A DNA stretch of 64,000 nucleotides from Corallococcus sp. AS-1-6 (GCF_020037015.1 NZ_JAIQDE010000004.1:186001-250000); one strand, 5' to 3'; numbered from the stretch's first letter, positions 1-8,613 are shown. Translations and numbers: made by a program. The notes: generated from the sequence alone by a model not told the origin.

Positions 1-85
1 CTCCCTCACCTGGACCGGCATCGCCCTCGGCGGGGTGTCCCAGCCCGCGCTCGTCGCGCGTGCGCGTGGGGACGGGGAGGGCGCC

Positions 86-658
86 ATGACGGAACAGGAA
101 CTGGCGGACTGCATCCGCAGGGCGGCGCGCGGAGAGCAGGCCGCGTGCGGTCAGCTCTACCAGCGCTTCCACGGGGCGGTGCGCCGCGTGGCCCAGGGCT
201 CGGGAGTCCTGGGCACGGCGGAGGTGGAGGACGCGGTGCAGGAGACGTTCGTGCGCGCCTTCCGCGAGCTGCCCCGGCTCCAGCACCCGCGCGCGTTCAG
301 CGGCTGGCTGCTGACCATCGCGCGGCATCACGCCTACGCGCTCAGCCGGGGCGTGAAGGCCCGGGCCCGCGTGGAGGAGGACCTGGCGCGAGAGCTGGAC
401 ACCACCGCGCCCGCGCTGCCTCCGTCATTGACGCTGGAGCGCCGCGTGGCCGTGGTGCGCCAGCTCATCGAAGGGCTGCCCGAGGGCCCGGAGAAGGAGA
501 CGGCCCGCCTCTTCTATCTGGAGGGCGAGCTGAGCGCGCGGGAGATCGCCGACCGGCTGGGGCTGGGCAAGAGCGCGGTGACGATGCGGCTGGAGCGCTT
601 CCGGGCCCGCGTGAAGCGCGAGCTGCTGGCGCGGCTGCTGGCCGCGGAGGTGGGCTGA
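86..658 (+). CDS. ECF-type RNA polymerase sigma factor
   Basis: Predicted 190-residue extracytoplasmic-function sigma factor that would redirect RNA polymerase to its own promoters. Region 2 is visible at about residues 20-90, with the QETFVRAF segment and a WLLTIARHHAY stretch typical of sigma-2.3/2.4. Region 4 is at about 133-183, with the helix-turn-helix EIADRLGLGKSAVTMRL. The reading frame is open upstream to 35, but I chose the ATG at 86 because a GGGGAGGG ribosome site sits just before it and the protein then begins with the usual short leader. The stop is 3 bases from the next gene, a membrane protein with a zinc anti-sigma-like motif, so the two probably form a sigma/anti-sigma pair. 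The sigma subgroup and target promoters cannot be told from the window. Confidence 0.9.
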   Translation: MTEQELADCIRRAARGEQAACGQLYQRFHGAVRRVAQGSGVLGTAEVEDAVQETFVRAFRELPRLQHPRAFSGWLLTIARHHAYALSRGVKARARVEEDLARELDTTAPALPPSLTLERRVAVVRQLIEGLPEGPEKETARLFYLEGELSAREIADRLGLGKSAVTMRLERFRARVKRELLARLLAAEVG

Positions 659-661
659 ACC

Positions 662-1459
662 ATGGGCGCGAGCGACAGACACCTGGACGTGGAGTCCGCG
701 AAGCAGCTCGAACGGCGCGAGCCCGAAGCGGTGCGCTACTTCGCCGAGCACCTCTCGCGGCCCTGTGAGACGTGCGAGGCGTTCCTCGCCCGCGACGAAG
801 CGGAGCCTGACGGGTTCCCGGGGCTGGATGCCCTGGCGGACGAAGCGCTCGTCGCGGCCTCGGGCCGTCCCGTGCGGGAGGACGCGGTCGGTTGGGCGCG
901 GGTGCGCCGGAAGCTGGGTGCGCCCCAGCGGGTGTGGCTGACCGGAGGACTGGGCGCGGTGGCCGCGGCGGTCCTCCTGGCGCTCCTGGTGCGCCCGGGG
1001 ACCGGAGGGCCGGGCAGCGTGGAGCCTCCCTCCCAGCGCATCAAGGGCACGGCGCCGCTCGCGCTGGAGCTCACGGCGGCGGCGCAGATGCCCGGCGGTG
1101 AGGTGCGCGCCGTCTCCGAGGACGCGGTGCTCCCGCCCGAAGCCGTGGTGGTCCTGCGCTACCACGCCAGCGAATCCGCGGACGCCCTGCTGGTGCGCGA
1201 AGCCCCTGGCGTGCCGCCGCAGGTGCTGGGCCGCCATGTGCTGACGCCGGGCACGCACGACCTCCGCGACGGCGAGGACCTGGCGGGCGTGTCCCTGGAG
1301 GACGAGCGTGGACCCGTGACGCTGGTGCTGGTCGCCTGGCCGCAAGGTGAGCAGGAGAGCCCGGCGCTGGAGGCGGTGCGTGTCAGCGGACAGGTGCCAC
1401 CCGACGCGGCCCAGGCCCGCCTTCGCTTGAGGGTGGAGTCGGGGCATGCTGCTCCCTGA
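662..1459 (+). CDS. Probable membrane anti-sigma factor
   Basis: 265-residue single-pass membrane protein. The cytoplasmic N-terminus carries His30, Cys35 and Cys38 (spacing H-x4-C-x2-C), close to the H-x3-C-x2-C of zinc-binding anti-sigma domains but one residue longer. A hydrophobic segment at about 91-110 follows an Arg-rich stretch, so the N-terminus should face the cytoplasm. About 150 residues lie outside and resemble a beta-rich sensory domain I cannot name. It starts 3 bases after the sigma gene and its stop overlaps the ribosome site of the caspase gene. Position and topology argue for control of the upstream sigma factor; this is inference. The altered zinc spacing means it could also be a non-zinc anti-sigma or just a membrane sensor. 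Confidence 0.7.
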   Translation: MGASDRHLDVESAKQLERREPEAVRYFAEHLSRPCETCEAFLARDEAEPDGFPGLDALADEALVAASGRPVREDAVGWARVRRKLGAPQRVWLTGGLGAVAAAVLLALLVRPGTGGPGSVEPPSQRIKGTAPLALELTAAAQMPGGEVRAVSEDAVLPPEAVVVLRYHASESADALLVREAPGVPPQVLGRHVLTPGTHDLRDGEDLAGVSLEDERGPVTLVLVAWPQGEQESPALEAVRVSGQVPPDAAQARLRLRVESGHAAP

Positions 1460-1469
1460 GGAGCCGCGC

Positions 1470-3131
1470 GTGTCCCGCCTGCTGTTCATCCCCCTGGTGC
1501 TGGCGCTGGTGGCGCTCGGCGCGTGCCGCTCCGTGGAGCCACGGGAGAAGGGCCGCGCGGTGCGGGTGCGCCTGGAGGAGGGCGTGCTGGCGTCGGCGCA
1601 GGAGGGCGAGCGGCACGCGCTGCTCATCGGCATCTCCGCGTACACGGACCCTGCCTGGAACGCGCTGCGCTACGCGGCGAAGGACGCGGACGACCTGGGC
1701 CGCGTGCTGGCGGATCCGGTGCGCGGAGGCTTCCGCTCCGTGACGGTGCTCACGCGGCCCGAGCAGACGACGCGCACGTCGGTGCTCGCGGCGCTCCAGG
1801 CGCTGGAGGCGCGTCCGTGGCGGCCGCAGGACACGGTGGTCGTGTACGTGTCCGGGCACGGCTCGCTGGCGCGCGACGTGAGGGGCGAACTGCAGCGCTA
1901 CCTGGTGACGTCCGACACCCGCTACCGGGACGTGGCGGGCACGGGCCTGGACATGGCCACGCTGGAGCAGTCGCTGGAGCGGCTGGGGTCGCGGCGGCGC
2001 GTGCTGGTGCTGGCCACCTGTCACAGCGGCACGGGCAAGTCGCTGCTGCCGCCGGAGGTCCGCGACGAGCTCGCGCACACCAAGGCGTCCTTCCTCCCGC
2101 AGCCGCTGGAGGCCGCGAGCCGCGCCTCGCTGGTGCTGTCCGCCAGTGACTGGGGCGAGGCCGCGCGCGAGGACGACGCGCTGGCCAACGACATCTACAC
2201 GCACTTCCTCATCCAGGCGCTGGACGGAAGCGGCGACCGCAACCGGGACGGCGCGGTGAGCGCCACCGAGGCCCACGACTGGGCCCGCCGCAACACCTGG
2301 GCCTATACGGAAGGGCGGCAGCGTCCCAGCGCGCAGATATTGGAGGTGGGCGCGGATCCGGTGCTGCTCTCCGGCTCCTTGCAGCGGCCGGGGCAGCCGG
2401 AGGTCTTCTCCTACAGCGCGAGGCTGGAGGGCTTCACGCTCAAGGTGGACGGCCGCGACGCGGGCGAGCTGCCCGGAGGCGTGGTGGTGCCCGAGGGCCG
2501 GCGGAAGCTGGAGCTGCGCAAGGGAGGCCAGGTGTTGTGGGAGGACACCGTGGCGCTGCGCTCCGGCGAGCGGCGTGAGCTGGAGGCCTTCCTGCGCCCC
2601 AGGGCGGACGGGCCCAGGCGGACGGTGACGCTGGGTGGAGGCGTGCTCGGCTTCCTGGATGGACAGAGCCGCGAGCAGGTGCTGCCGGCGTCGGCGCAGG
2701 CGGGCGTGGGGCTGGGCTGGGAGGGCGTGCTCCTGGACGGGAAGCTGGACCTCTGGGTGGACGTGGCGGCGGGGCAGGGAAGTCAGTCGCTGCGGTTGGA
2801 CCCGGGCGGCGACGTGCCGGTGCGGCACCGCTCGTTGCTCGTGGGCGTGGCGGTGGGGCCCACGTGGACGTGGGGCCGGCTGGGGCTGTCCACCGGGCCG
2901 CGCGTGGCCGGATTGTGGTTGCAGCGCTCCTTCCAGTTGGAGTTGTTGGACCGGAACGAGCAGTACGTGACGGCCTGGCCGGGCTGGATGGCCGCGCTGT
3001 CGTTCCGCTTCAGCCCGGTGTGGATGGTGGAGGCGCGCGCGCAGGCGTTGTGGGCCTACGTCCCGGTGGACGGGCAGACGCGCACGGTGGGCTTTGGAGG
3101 CCTGATGCTGGCCGGAGGGTACCGCTTCTGA
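1470..3131 (+). CDS. Caspase-fold (peptidase C14) lipoprotein with beta-barrel-like C-terminus
   Basis: 553-residue exported protein. The GTG at 1470 gives a compact signal peptide ending in a lipobox (LGAC, Cys19), and an AGGAG site overlaps the preceding stop codon; an ATG at 1446 would add eight poorly fitting residues. The caspase-like domain spans about 48-300, with catalytic His130 in VSGHG and Cys184 in ATCHSG. Residues 256-267 form a canonical EF-hand loop (D, N, D, G, V, S, E at the expected positions), often seen in this family and suggesting calcium dependence. Residues 315-378 resemble a PEGA-like beta domain. Residues 385-553 are alternating amphipathic strands ending in Gly-Tyr-Arg-Phe, as outer-membrane barrels do. 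Substrate unknown. Likely tied to the sigma/anti-sigma pair upstream. Confidence 0.85.
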   Translation: MSRLLFIPLVLALVALGACRSVEPREKGRAVRVRLEEGVLASAQEGERHALLIGISAYTDPAWNALRYAAKDADDLGRVLADPVRGGFRSVTVLTRPEQTTRTSVLAALQALEARPWRPQDTVVVYVSGHGSLARDVRGELQRYLVTSDTRYRDVAGTGLDMATLEQSLERLGSRRRVLVLATCHSGTGKSLLPPEVRDELAHTKASFLPQPLEAASRASLVLSASDWGEAAREDDALANDIYTHFLIQALDGSGDRNRDGAVSATEAHDWARRNTWAYTEGRQRPSAQILEVGADPVLLSGSLQRPGQPEVFSYSARLEGFTLKVDGRDAGELPGGVVVPEGRRKLELRKGGQVLWEDTVALRSGERRELEAFLRPRADGPRRTVTLGGGVLGFLDGQSREQVLPASAQAGVGLGWEGVLLDGKLDLWVDVAAGQGSQSLRLDPGGDVPVRHRSLLVGVAVGPTWTWGRLGLSTGPRVAGLWLQRSFQLELLDRNEQYVTAWPGWMAALSFRFSPVWMVEARAQALWAYVPVDGQTRTVGFGGLMLAGGYRF

Positions 3132-3757
3132 TGCGAGCCAGGACATGCGGCGGAGCGCTGGTGCTGGCGCTCGTGGGCTGCGGCGGATTCGACAACGGGG
3201 ACCTGCGCACGGGCGTCGTGCGGGGCCGCGTGCTGGGCGCGGAGTCCGGCGTCGCGCGCGTCAACGTGATGGGCGACTCGGAGCTGCGCGCGACGGTCGG
3301 TTCGGACGGCCGCTTCGAGCTGGCTGGCGTGCCGGCGAGAGCCCTGGAGCTGTTCGTGGTCGCCTCCCGCACGCAAGCCGCGAGGACGACCGTGATGGCA
3401 CAGGGCGCCCGGGTCACCGACGTGGGGGACATCCAGGGGAAGCCCGGTGCCTTCCTGACGGTGAGGGTGCGGGACGAGCAGGGCGCCATCCCGCCGGACG
3501 TCGAGGTGGAGCTGCGAGGCACGGGAGAAGACCGCGCGAAGGTGGACACGAGCAGCGGCGAGGTGCGCCTGGGGCCGCTGCCCGCGGGCTGCTACGCGCT
3601 GGAGGTCAAGGCCGACGACCTGGAGGACGTGGAGACGGAGGTCTGCGTCCGGGAAGGCGAGGAGCGCGTGCAGCCCATCACGCTGCCCGCGGACGACGAC
3701 GGCGGCGGGGACGATGACGGCGGCAGCGACGACCACGGCGGCCGGGACGGCGGCTGA
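3131..3757 (+). CDS. Lipoprotein with carboxypeptidase-regulatory-like domain
   Basis: 208-residue lipoprotein with a lipobox ending at Cys17 (LVGC). The start codon overlaps the caspase stop by one base (TGATG), so translation is probably coupled. Residues 28-95 and 105-185 look like two beta-sandwich repeats of the carboxypeptidase regulatory/transthyretin-like type (VRGRVLGAESGVARVNV, then a matching VEVELRG segment). The last 22 residues are almost only Asp and Gly with one His and one Arg, a possible cation-binding tail. No catalytic motif is visible, so it is likely structural or a partner of the caspase protein. The first ATG in the longer open frame, at 2864, lies inside the caspase gene and is rejected. 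Confidence 0.75.
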   Translation: MRARTCGGALVLALVGCGGFDNGDLRTGVVRGRVLGAESGVARVNVMGDSELRATVGSDGRFELAGVPARALELFVVASRTQAARTTVMAQGARVTDVGDIQGKPGAFLTVRVRDEQGAIPPDVEVELRGTGEDRAKVDTSSGEVRLGPLPAGCYALEVKADDLEDVETEVCVREGEERVQPITLPADDDGGGDDDGGSDDHGGRDGG

Positions 3758-3859
3758 GCAGGGAAGGGGCCCGGGTCGCAATGTTCTGGGCCCATTCGCC
3801 CGCGTTTCCCGTAAATAGGCGGGGTCCCGACCTCCTCCTTGCCCCTCGAAGGTGACGAC

Positions 3860-4903
3860 GTGAACGACCGACTCCTGCGCACGGCGCGCCGCCAGCCCAC
3901 CGACACCACCCCCGTGTGGCTGATGCGTCAGGCGGGCCGCTACCTGCCCGAGTACCGCGCCATCCGCGGCAACATCGCGTTCCTGGACCTCTGCAAGGAC
4001 CCGGACCTGGCCGCCGAAGTCACCGTCCAGCCCATCACCCGCCTGGGCGTGGACGCGGCCATCATCTTCTCCGACATCCTCATCCCCGTGGAGGCCATGG
4101 GCATCCACCTGGAGCTGGGCGACAAGGGCCCCCACTTCCCCAACCCCCTGCGCACGCCCGCGGACATCGACAAGCTCGGCGTCCCCGACCCCGTCGAAGG
4201 CACCGGCTTCGTCGCGGAGGCCATCCGCCGCACGCGCAAGGCCCTCAATGACTCCGTGCCCGTCATCGGCTTCGCGGGCGCGCCCTTCACCCTGGCCGCG
4301 TACATGGTCGAGGGCGGCGGCTCCAAGAGCTACATCCAGATCAAGCGCCTCCTCTTCGAGCAGCCGGAGGTCGCCCACCGCCTCTTCCAGAAGCTCACCG
4401 ACACCCTCATCCCGTACCTCAAGATGCAGGTGGAGGCCGGCGCCAAGATTGTCCAGATCTTCGACTCCTGGGGCGGCGAGCTGTCCCCCTGGGACTTCGA
4501 GCGCTTCAGCCTCCCGTACCTCACCCGCATGGTCACGGAGCTCAAGGCCACCGGCGTCCCCGTCATCCTCTTCGGCGTGAACATGACCCCGCACCTGCCG
4601 CTCCTGAAGCGCACCGGCGCGGACGTCATCGGCCTGGACTGGCGCTGCCCCGTGGACGAGGGCCGCCGCATCCTCGGGCCGGACGTGGCCACCCAGGGCA
4701 ACCTGGATCCGCTCCACCTCTTCCTCCCCCGGGAAGAGCTGGACGGCCGCGTGAAGGACATCCTCCGCCGCGCCGGCCCCACCGGGCACATCTTCAACCT
4801 GGGCCACGGCATCCTCCCGCCCACCGACCCGGACGCCGCGAAGTTCCTCGTGGACGCCGTCCACAAGCACGGCGCCGCCCTCCGCCAGGGCACGCTCGAC
4901 TGA
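3860..4903 (+). CDS. hemE: Uroporphyrinogen decarboxylase
   Basis: 347-residue cytoplasmic enzyme that removes four carboxyl groups from uroporphyrinogen III to give coproporphyrinogen III in haem synthesis. The family signature PVWLMRQAGRYLPEYR is at residues 18-33 and the catalytic Asp72 sits in IIFSD. The second signature GFAGAPFTLAAYM follows near 137. I chose the GTG at 3860 because it follows a GAAGG ribosome site and gives the same N-terminus (NDR-L-LR) as known HemE proteins; a TTG at 3839 adds seven residues with no support. It stands alone between the lipoprotein gene and the fad operon, with about 100 bases on either side. Confidence 0.97.
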   Translation: MNDRLLRTARRQPTDTTPVWLMRQAGRYLPEYRAIRGNIAFLDLCKDPDLAAEVTVQPITRLGVDAAIIFSDILIPVEAMGIHLELGDKGPHFPNPLRTPADIDKLGVPDPVEGTGFVAEAIRRTRKALNDSVPVIGFAGAPFTLAAYMVEGGGSKSYIQIKRLLFEQPEVAHRLFQKLTDTLIPYLKMQVEAGAKIVQIFDSWGGELSPWDFERFSLPYLTRMVTELKATGVPVILFGVNMTPHLPLLKRTGADVIGLDWRCPVDEGRRILGPDVATQGNLDPLHLFLPREELDGRVKDILRRAGPTGHIFNLGHGILPPTDPDAAKFLVDAVHKHGAALRQGTLD

Positions 4904-4934
4904 ACAGGTCCCTGCCCGGCCATCTGGCGAGCAG

Positions 4935-4950
4935 TTGACTCAAGAATCAA
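4935..4950. promoter_or_regulatory. Near-palindrome upstream of fadI-fadJ, possible operator
   Basis: TTGACTCAAGAATCAA is a 16-base near-perfect inverted repeat (TTGAnT/AnTCAA) lying about 70 bases before the fadI start, in the only untranslated gap before the operon. Position and symmetry fit a repressor site for beta-oxidation genes. No matching site was seen elsewhere in the window, and no regulator can be named. Confidence 0.35.
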
Positions 4951-5020
4951 TCCAGCGTTGACGCGGTGCATTGCCCGCCGTTAGAAGCGCCTCACTCGGT
5001 TCACAGAGGGTGAGGCACAC

Positions 5021-6322
5021 ATGGCAAGCGAGAAGCGCAACGGCCACCGGCGGGTGGCCATCGTCCGGGGGCTGCGGACGCCGTTCGCGAAGGCGGGCAC
5101 CGTCTTCGCGAACCTGACGGCGCTGGACCTGGGCCGCATGGTGGTCCAGGAGCTGGTGCAGCGCAGCGACCTGGACCCCCACGAAATCAACCAGGTCGTC
5201 TTCGGACAGGTCATCCCCACGCTGACCGCGCCCTCCATCGCGCGTGAAGTGGTGCTGGCGGCGGGCCTGCCCAAGCGCATTGACGCCTTCACGGTGGCGC
5301 GCGCCTGCGCCACGTCCATCCAGTCCATGGTGGCGGGAGCCAACGCCATCGCGCTGGGCGACGCGGACGTCGTCATCGCCGGTGGCACGGAGTCCCTGTC
5401 GGACGCGCCCATCTTCACCAGCCGCCCGCTGGCGCACGCGCTGGCCGCGTCGTCCAAGGGCAAGAGCCTGCCGGACAAGCTCAAGCCCTTCCAGAAGCTC
5501 AAGGCCAAGGACCTCATCCCCGTGCCCCCCGCCATCGCCGAGTACTCCACCGGCGAGACCATGGGCGAGAGCGCGGAGAAGATGGCCAAGGAGAACGGCA
5601 TCACCCGCGAGGAGCAGGACCTCATCGCGTTCAACTCGCACCAGAACGCGGCCCGCGCCTGGAAGGAGGGCCTGTTCGACGGCGAGGTGATGCACGTCAC
5701 CGTGCCGCCGAAGTACGAGCAGACCGCCACGAAGGACAACATCGTGCGCGAGGACACCAGCCTGGAGGCGCTGTCCAAGCTCAAGCCGGTGTTCGACCGC
5801 CGCTATGGCAGCGTCACCGCCGGCAACGCGTCCCCGCTGACGGACGGCGCCGCGGCGCTCCTGCTCATGAGCGAGGAGAAGGCGAAGGCGCTGGGCTACG
5901 AGCCGCTGGGCTTCCTGCGCTCGCACGCCTTCGCGGCCACGGACCCCGGAGACCAGTTGCTCCAGGGCCCGGCGTACGCGGCGCCCGTGGCGCTCAAGCG
6001 CGCGGGGATGAAGCTTTCGGACATCGACCTGGTGGAGATGCACGAGGCCTTCGCCGCGCAGGTGGCGAGCAACCTCCAGGCGCTGGCGTCCAAGGAGTTC
6101 GCGAAGAAGGCGGGCTTCAACGCGCCGGTCGGCGAGGTGGACCGCTCGCGGCTGAACGTGACGGGCGGCTCCATCTCCATCGGGCACCCCTTCGGTGCCA
6201 CGGGCGCGCGCATCATCACGCAGGCCCTGAATGAGCTGAAGCGTCGGAACAAGAACACGGTGTTGTGCACCGTCTGCGCCGCGGGTGGCCTGGGCGCCGC
6301 GGTCATCCTGGAGCGTGCGTGA
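5021..6322 (+). CDS. fadI: Acetyl-CoA C-acyltransferase (3-ketoacyl-CoA thiolase, FadI-type)
   Basis: 433-residue thiolase carrying out the last step of fatty-acid beta-oxidation, cleaving 3-ketoacyl-CoA with CoA. Nucleophile Cys96 (RACATS), His341 (MHEAF), His389 (GHPFGATG) and Cys419 (CAAGGLG) are all present. Length and sequence resemble E. coli FadI (436 residues), the thiolase of the FadIJ complex, more than FadA (387). A GGTGAGG ribosome site lies just before the ATG. Its stop overlaps the start of the downstream multifunctional subunit by one base, so the two subunits are probably made in equal amounts. Confidence 0.95.
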   Translation: MASEKRNGHRRVAIVRGLRTPFAKAGTVFANLTALDLGRMVVQELVQRSDLDPHEINQVVFGQVIPTLTAPSIAREVVLAAGLPKRIDAFTVARACATSIQSMVAGANAIALGDADVVIAGGTESLSDAPIFTSRPLAHALAASSKGKSLPDKLKPFQKLKAKDLIPVPPAIAEYSTGETMGESAEKMAKENGITREEQDLIAFNSHQNAARAWKEGLFDGEVMHVTVPPKYEQTATKDNIVREDTSLEALSKLKPVFDRRYGSVTAGNASPLTDGAAALLLMSEEKAKALGYEPLGFLRSHAFAATDPGDQLLQGPAYAAPVALKRAGMKLSDIDLVEMHEAFAAQVASNLQALASKEFAKKAGFNAPVGEVDRSRLNVTGGSISIGHPFGATGARIITQALNELKRRNKNTVLCTVCAAGGLGAAVILERA

Positions 6323-8559
6323 TGGCGACCAAGCAAGAGGCAGTCGAAGCGAAGCAGGGCTTGAGCTACGACGTCACGAGCGGCGTCGCGGTCATCACCG
6401 TGGACCAGCCGGGCGCGCCGGTGAACACGCTGTCCCCGGACGTGGGCACCGCGTTCTCCGACCTGCTCCTCCAGGCGGAGCGGGACCCGGAGGTGAAGGC
6501 CGTCGTCTTCATCTCCGGCAAGAAGGACAACTTCGTCGCCGGCGCGAACATCGACTTCCTCCAGACCCTGAAGACGCCCGCGGACGTGGAGGCCATCAGC
6601 CGCGGCGCGCACGAGCAGTTCGACCGGCTGGAGGCCTTCTCCAAGCCGGTGGTCGCGGCCATCCACGGCGCGTGCCTGGGCGGCGGCCTGGAGTGGGTGC
6701 TCGCGTGCCACTACCGCATCGTCACGGACAGCCCCAAGTCGGTGGTGGGCCTGCCGGAGACGCAGTTGGGCCTCATCCCCGGCGCCGGCGGCACGCAGCG
6801 GCTGCCCGCGCTGATTGGCGCGGAGGCCGCGCTGGACCTCATCCTCACCGGCAAGAACGTCAAGCCGTCCAAGGCGAAGAAGCTGGGCATCGTGGATGAA
6901 GTCGTCCCGGTGCCCATGCTCAAGGACCTCGCGCTCAAGCGCGCGGCGGAGCTGGCGGCGGGCACGCTCAAGGTGGAGCGCTCGCACCAGGGCTTCAAGG
7001 CCGTGGCCCAGAGCGGCAAGAAGAAGGGCATCGCCGGCATCTTCCAGGGGCTCATCAACAAGGACCTGTGGAAGGAGGCGGCGCTGGAGGACAACCCGCT
7101 CGGCCGCAAGGTGATGTTCGACCAGGCCAGGAAGCAGCTCCTGAAGAAGACGCGCGGCAAGTACCCCGCGCAGGAGAAGGCGCTGCAGGTCATCCGCGTG
7201 GGCCTGGAGTCCGGCCGCAAGGCGGGCCTGGAGGCCGAAGCGAAGGCCTTCGGCGAGCTGGTGTTCACGGACGTGTCGCGGCGCCTGGTCGAAATCTTCT
7301 TCGCCACCACGGCGCTGAAGAAGGAGAACGGCACCGCCAACCCCAACCTCAAGCCGCGCGAGGTGAAGAAGGTGGGCGTGCTGGGCGGCGGCCTCATGGG
7401 CGGCGGCATCGCCTACGTGGCCGGCGTGCTCCAGGGCGTGCCGGTGCGCGTGAAGGACCGGGACGACGCGGGCGCGGGCCGCGCGCTCAAGCAGGTGCAG
7501 ACCGTTCTGGATGAGCGCGTGAAGCGCCGCTCGCTCACGCGGCTGGAGTCCAACGCGAAGCTGTCCAACATCACCGCGGGCACGGACTACAGCGGCTTCA
7601 AGTCGGTGGACCTGGTCATCGAAGCCGTGTTCGAGGACCTGAAGCTCAAGCACCAGGTCATCGCGGAGGTGGAGGCCGTCACCGGCGAGAATACCATCTT
7701 CGCGTCCAACACCTCCAGCCTGCCCATTGGCGAGCTGGCGAAGGGCAGCAAGCGCCCCTCGCAGGTGATTGGCATGCACTACTTCAGCCCGGTCCACAAG
7801 ATGCCGCTGCTGGAGATCATCACGCACCCGGGCACGGCGGAGTGGGTGACGGCCACCTGCGTGGACGTGGGCAAGAAGCAGGGCAAGACGGTCATCGTCG
7901 TCAACGACGGGCCGGGCTTCTACACGTCGCGCATCCTCGCGCCGTACATGAACGAGGCGGCGTACCTGCTGGCGGAGGGCGCGGACATCGTCCAGTTGGA
8001 CAAGGCGCTGGTGGACTTCGGCTTCCCGGTGGGGCCCATCACGCTGCTGGACGAGGTGGGCATCGACGTGGCCCAGAAGGTGGGGCCCATCATGGAGGCC
8101 GCGTTCGGCAAGCGCATGGCGGCGCCCAAGGCGCTGGAGGGCGTGGTGTCCGACGGCCGCCTGGGCCGCAAGACGAACAAGGGCTTCTACCTGTACGAGA
8201 ACGGGAAGAAGAAGGAGGTGGACCCGCAGGTCTACCTGCTCCTGCCGCACGGCAAGGACCGCAAGTCCCTGGACGCCGCGGAGATGGCCGAGCGCGTCGC
8301 GCTGCAGATGGTGAACGAGGCCATCCGCTGCCTGGGTGAAGGCATCCTGCGCAGCGCGCGCGACGGCGACGTGGGCGCCATCTTCGGCCTGGGCTTCCCG
8401 CCGTTCCTGGGCGGCCCGTTCCGGTACGCGGACGCCCTGGGCCCGGCCCACCTGCTGCGCAAGCTGGAGCACTACCAGGACAAGTACGGCGAGCGCTTCA
8501 CGCCCGCGCCGCTGCTGGTGGAGAAGGTGCGCGCCGGCAAGGGCTTCTACGAGTCCTGA
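6322..8559 (+). CDS. fadJ: Fatty-acid oxidation complex alpha subunit (enoyl-CoA hydratase / 3-hydroxyacyl-CoA dehydrogenase)
   Basis: 745-residue bifunctional enzyme for the hydration and NAD-dependent oxidation steps of beta-oxidation. The N-terminal crotonase domain (about 15-200) has the CoA oxyanion loop FVAGANID and both catalytic glutamates, Glu124 (GGLEW) and Glu146 (LPETQLG). The NAD-binding fold begins with GVLGGGLMGGG (352-362), and the dehydrogenase His is in MHYFSPVHKM. A C-terminal 3HCDH domain carries the NDGPGFYTSR and KGFY motifs. The ATG at 6322 overlaps the fadI stop (TGATG); an in-frame start at 6265 lies inside fadI and is discounted. Confidence 0.96.
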   Translation: MATKQEAVEAKQGLSYDVTSGVAVITVDQPGAPVNTLSPDVGTAFSDLLLQAERDPEVKAVVFISGKKDNFVAGANIDFLQTLKTPADVEAISRGAHEQFDRLEAFSKPVVAAIHGACLGGGLEWVLACHYRIVTDSPKSVVGLPETQLGLIPGAGGTQRLPALIGAEAALDLILTGKNVKPSKAKKLGIVDEVVPVPMLKDLALKRAAELAAGTLKVERSHQGFKAVAQSGKKKGIAGIFQGLINKDLWKEAALEDNPLGRKVMFDQARKQLLKKTRGKYPAQEKALQVIRVGLESGRKAGLEAEAKAFGELVFTDVSRRLVEIFFATTALKKENGTANPNLKPREVKKVGVLGGGLMGGGIAYVAGVLQGVPVRVKDRDDAGAGRALKQVQTVLDERVKRRSLTRLESNAKLSNITAGTDYSGFKSVDLVIEAVFEDLKLKHQVIAEVEAVTGENTIFASNTSSLPIGELAKGSKRPSQVIGMHYFSPVHKMPLLEIITHPGTAEWVTATCVDVGKKQGKTVIVVNDGPGFYTSRILAPYMNEAAYLLAEGADIVQLDKALVDFGFPVGPITLLDEVGIDVAQKVGPIMEAAFGKRMAAPKALEGVVSDGRLGRKTNKGFYLYENGKKKEVDPQVYLLLPHGKDRKSLDAAEMAERVALQMVNEAIRCLGEGILRSARDGDVGAIFGLGFPPFLGGPFRYADALGPAHLLRKLEHYQDKYGERFTPAPLLVEKVRAGKGFYES

Positions 8560-8577
8560 GCGCATGACGCACCGGGG

Positions 8578-8613
8578 CAGGGGAGATGCCGCTTCACGGC
8601 GCTCTCCCTGTTT
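8578..8613 (+). terminator. Rho-independent-like terminator after fadJ
   Basis: A stem CAGGG(g)AGA pairs with TCTCCCTG with one bulged G, followed inward by GCCG/CGGC with loop CTTCA. The hairpin is followed by TTT. It begins 18 bases after the fadJ stop, in the expected place. Confidence 0.65.

Noticed and set aside
4958-4986. TTGACG-17-TTAGAA as a promoter for fadI
   Set aside because: The -35 is good but the -10 matches only two of six consensus bases; not reported as a promoter.
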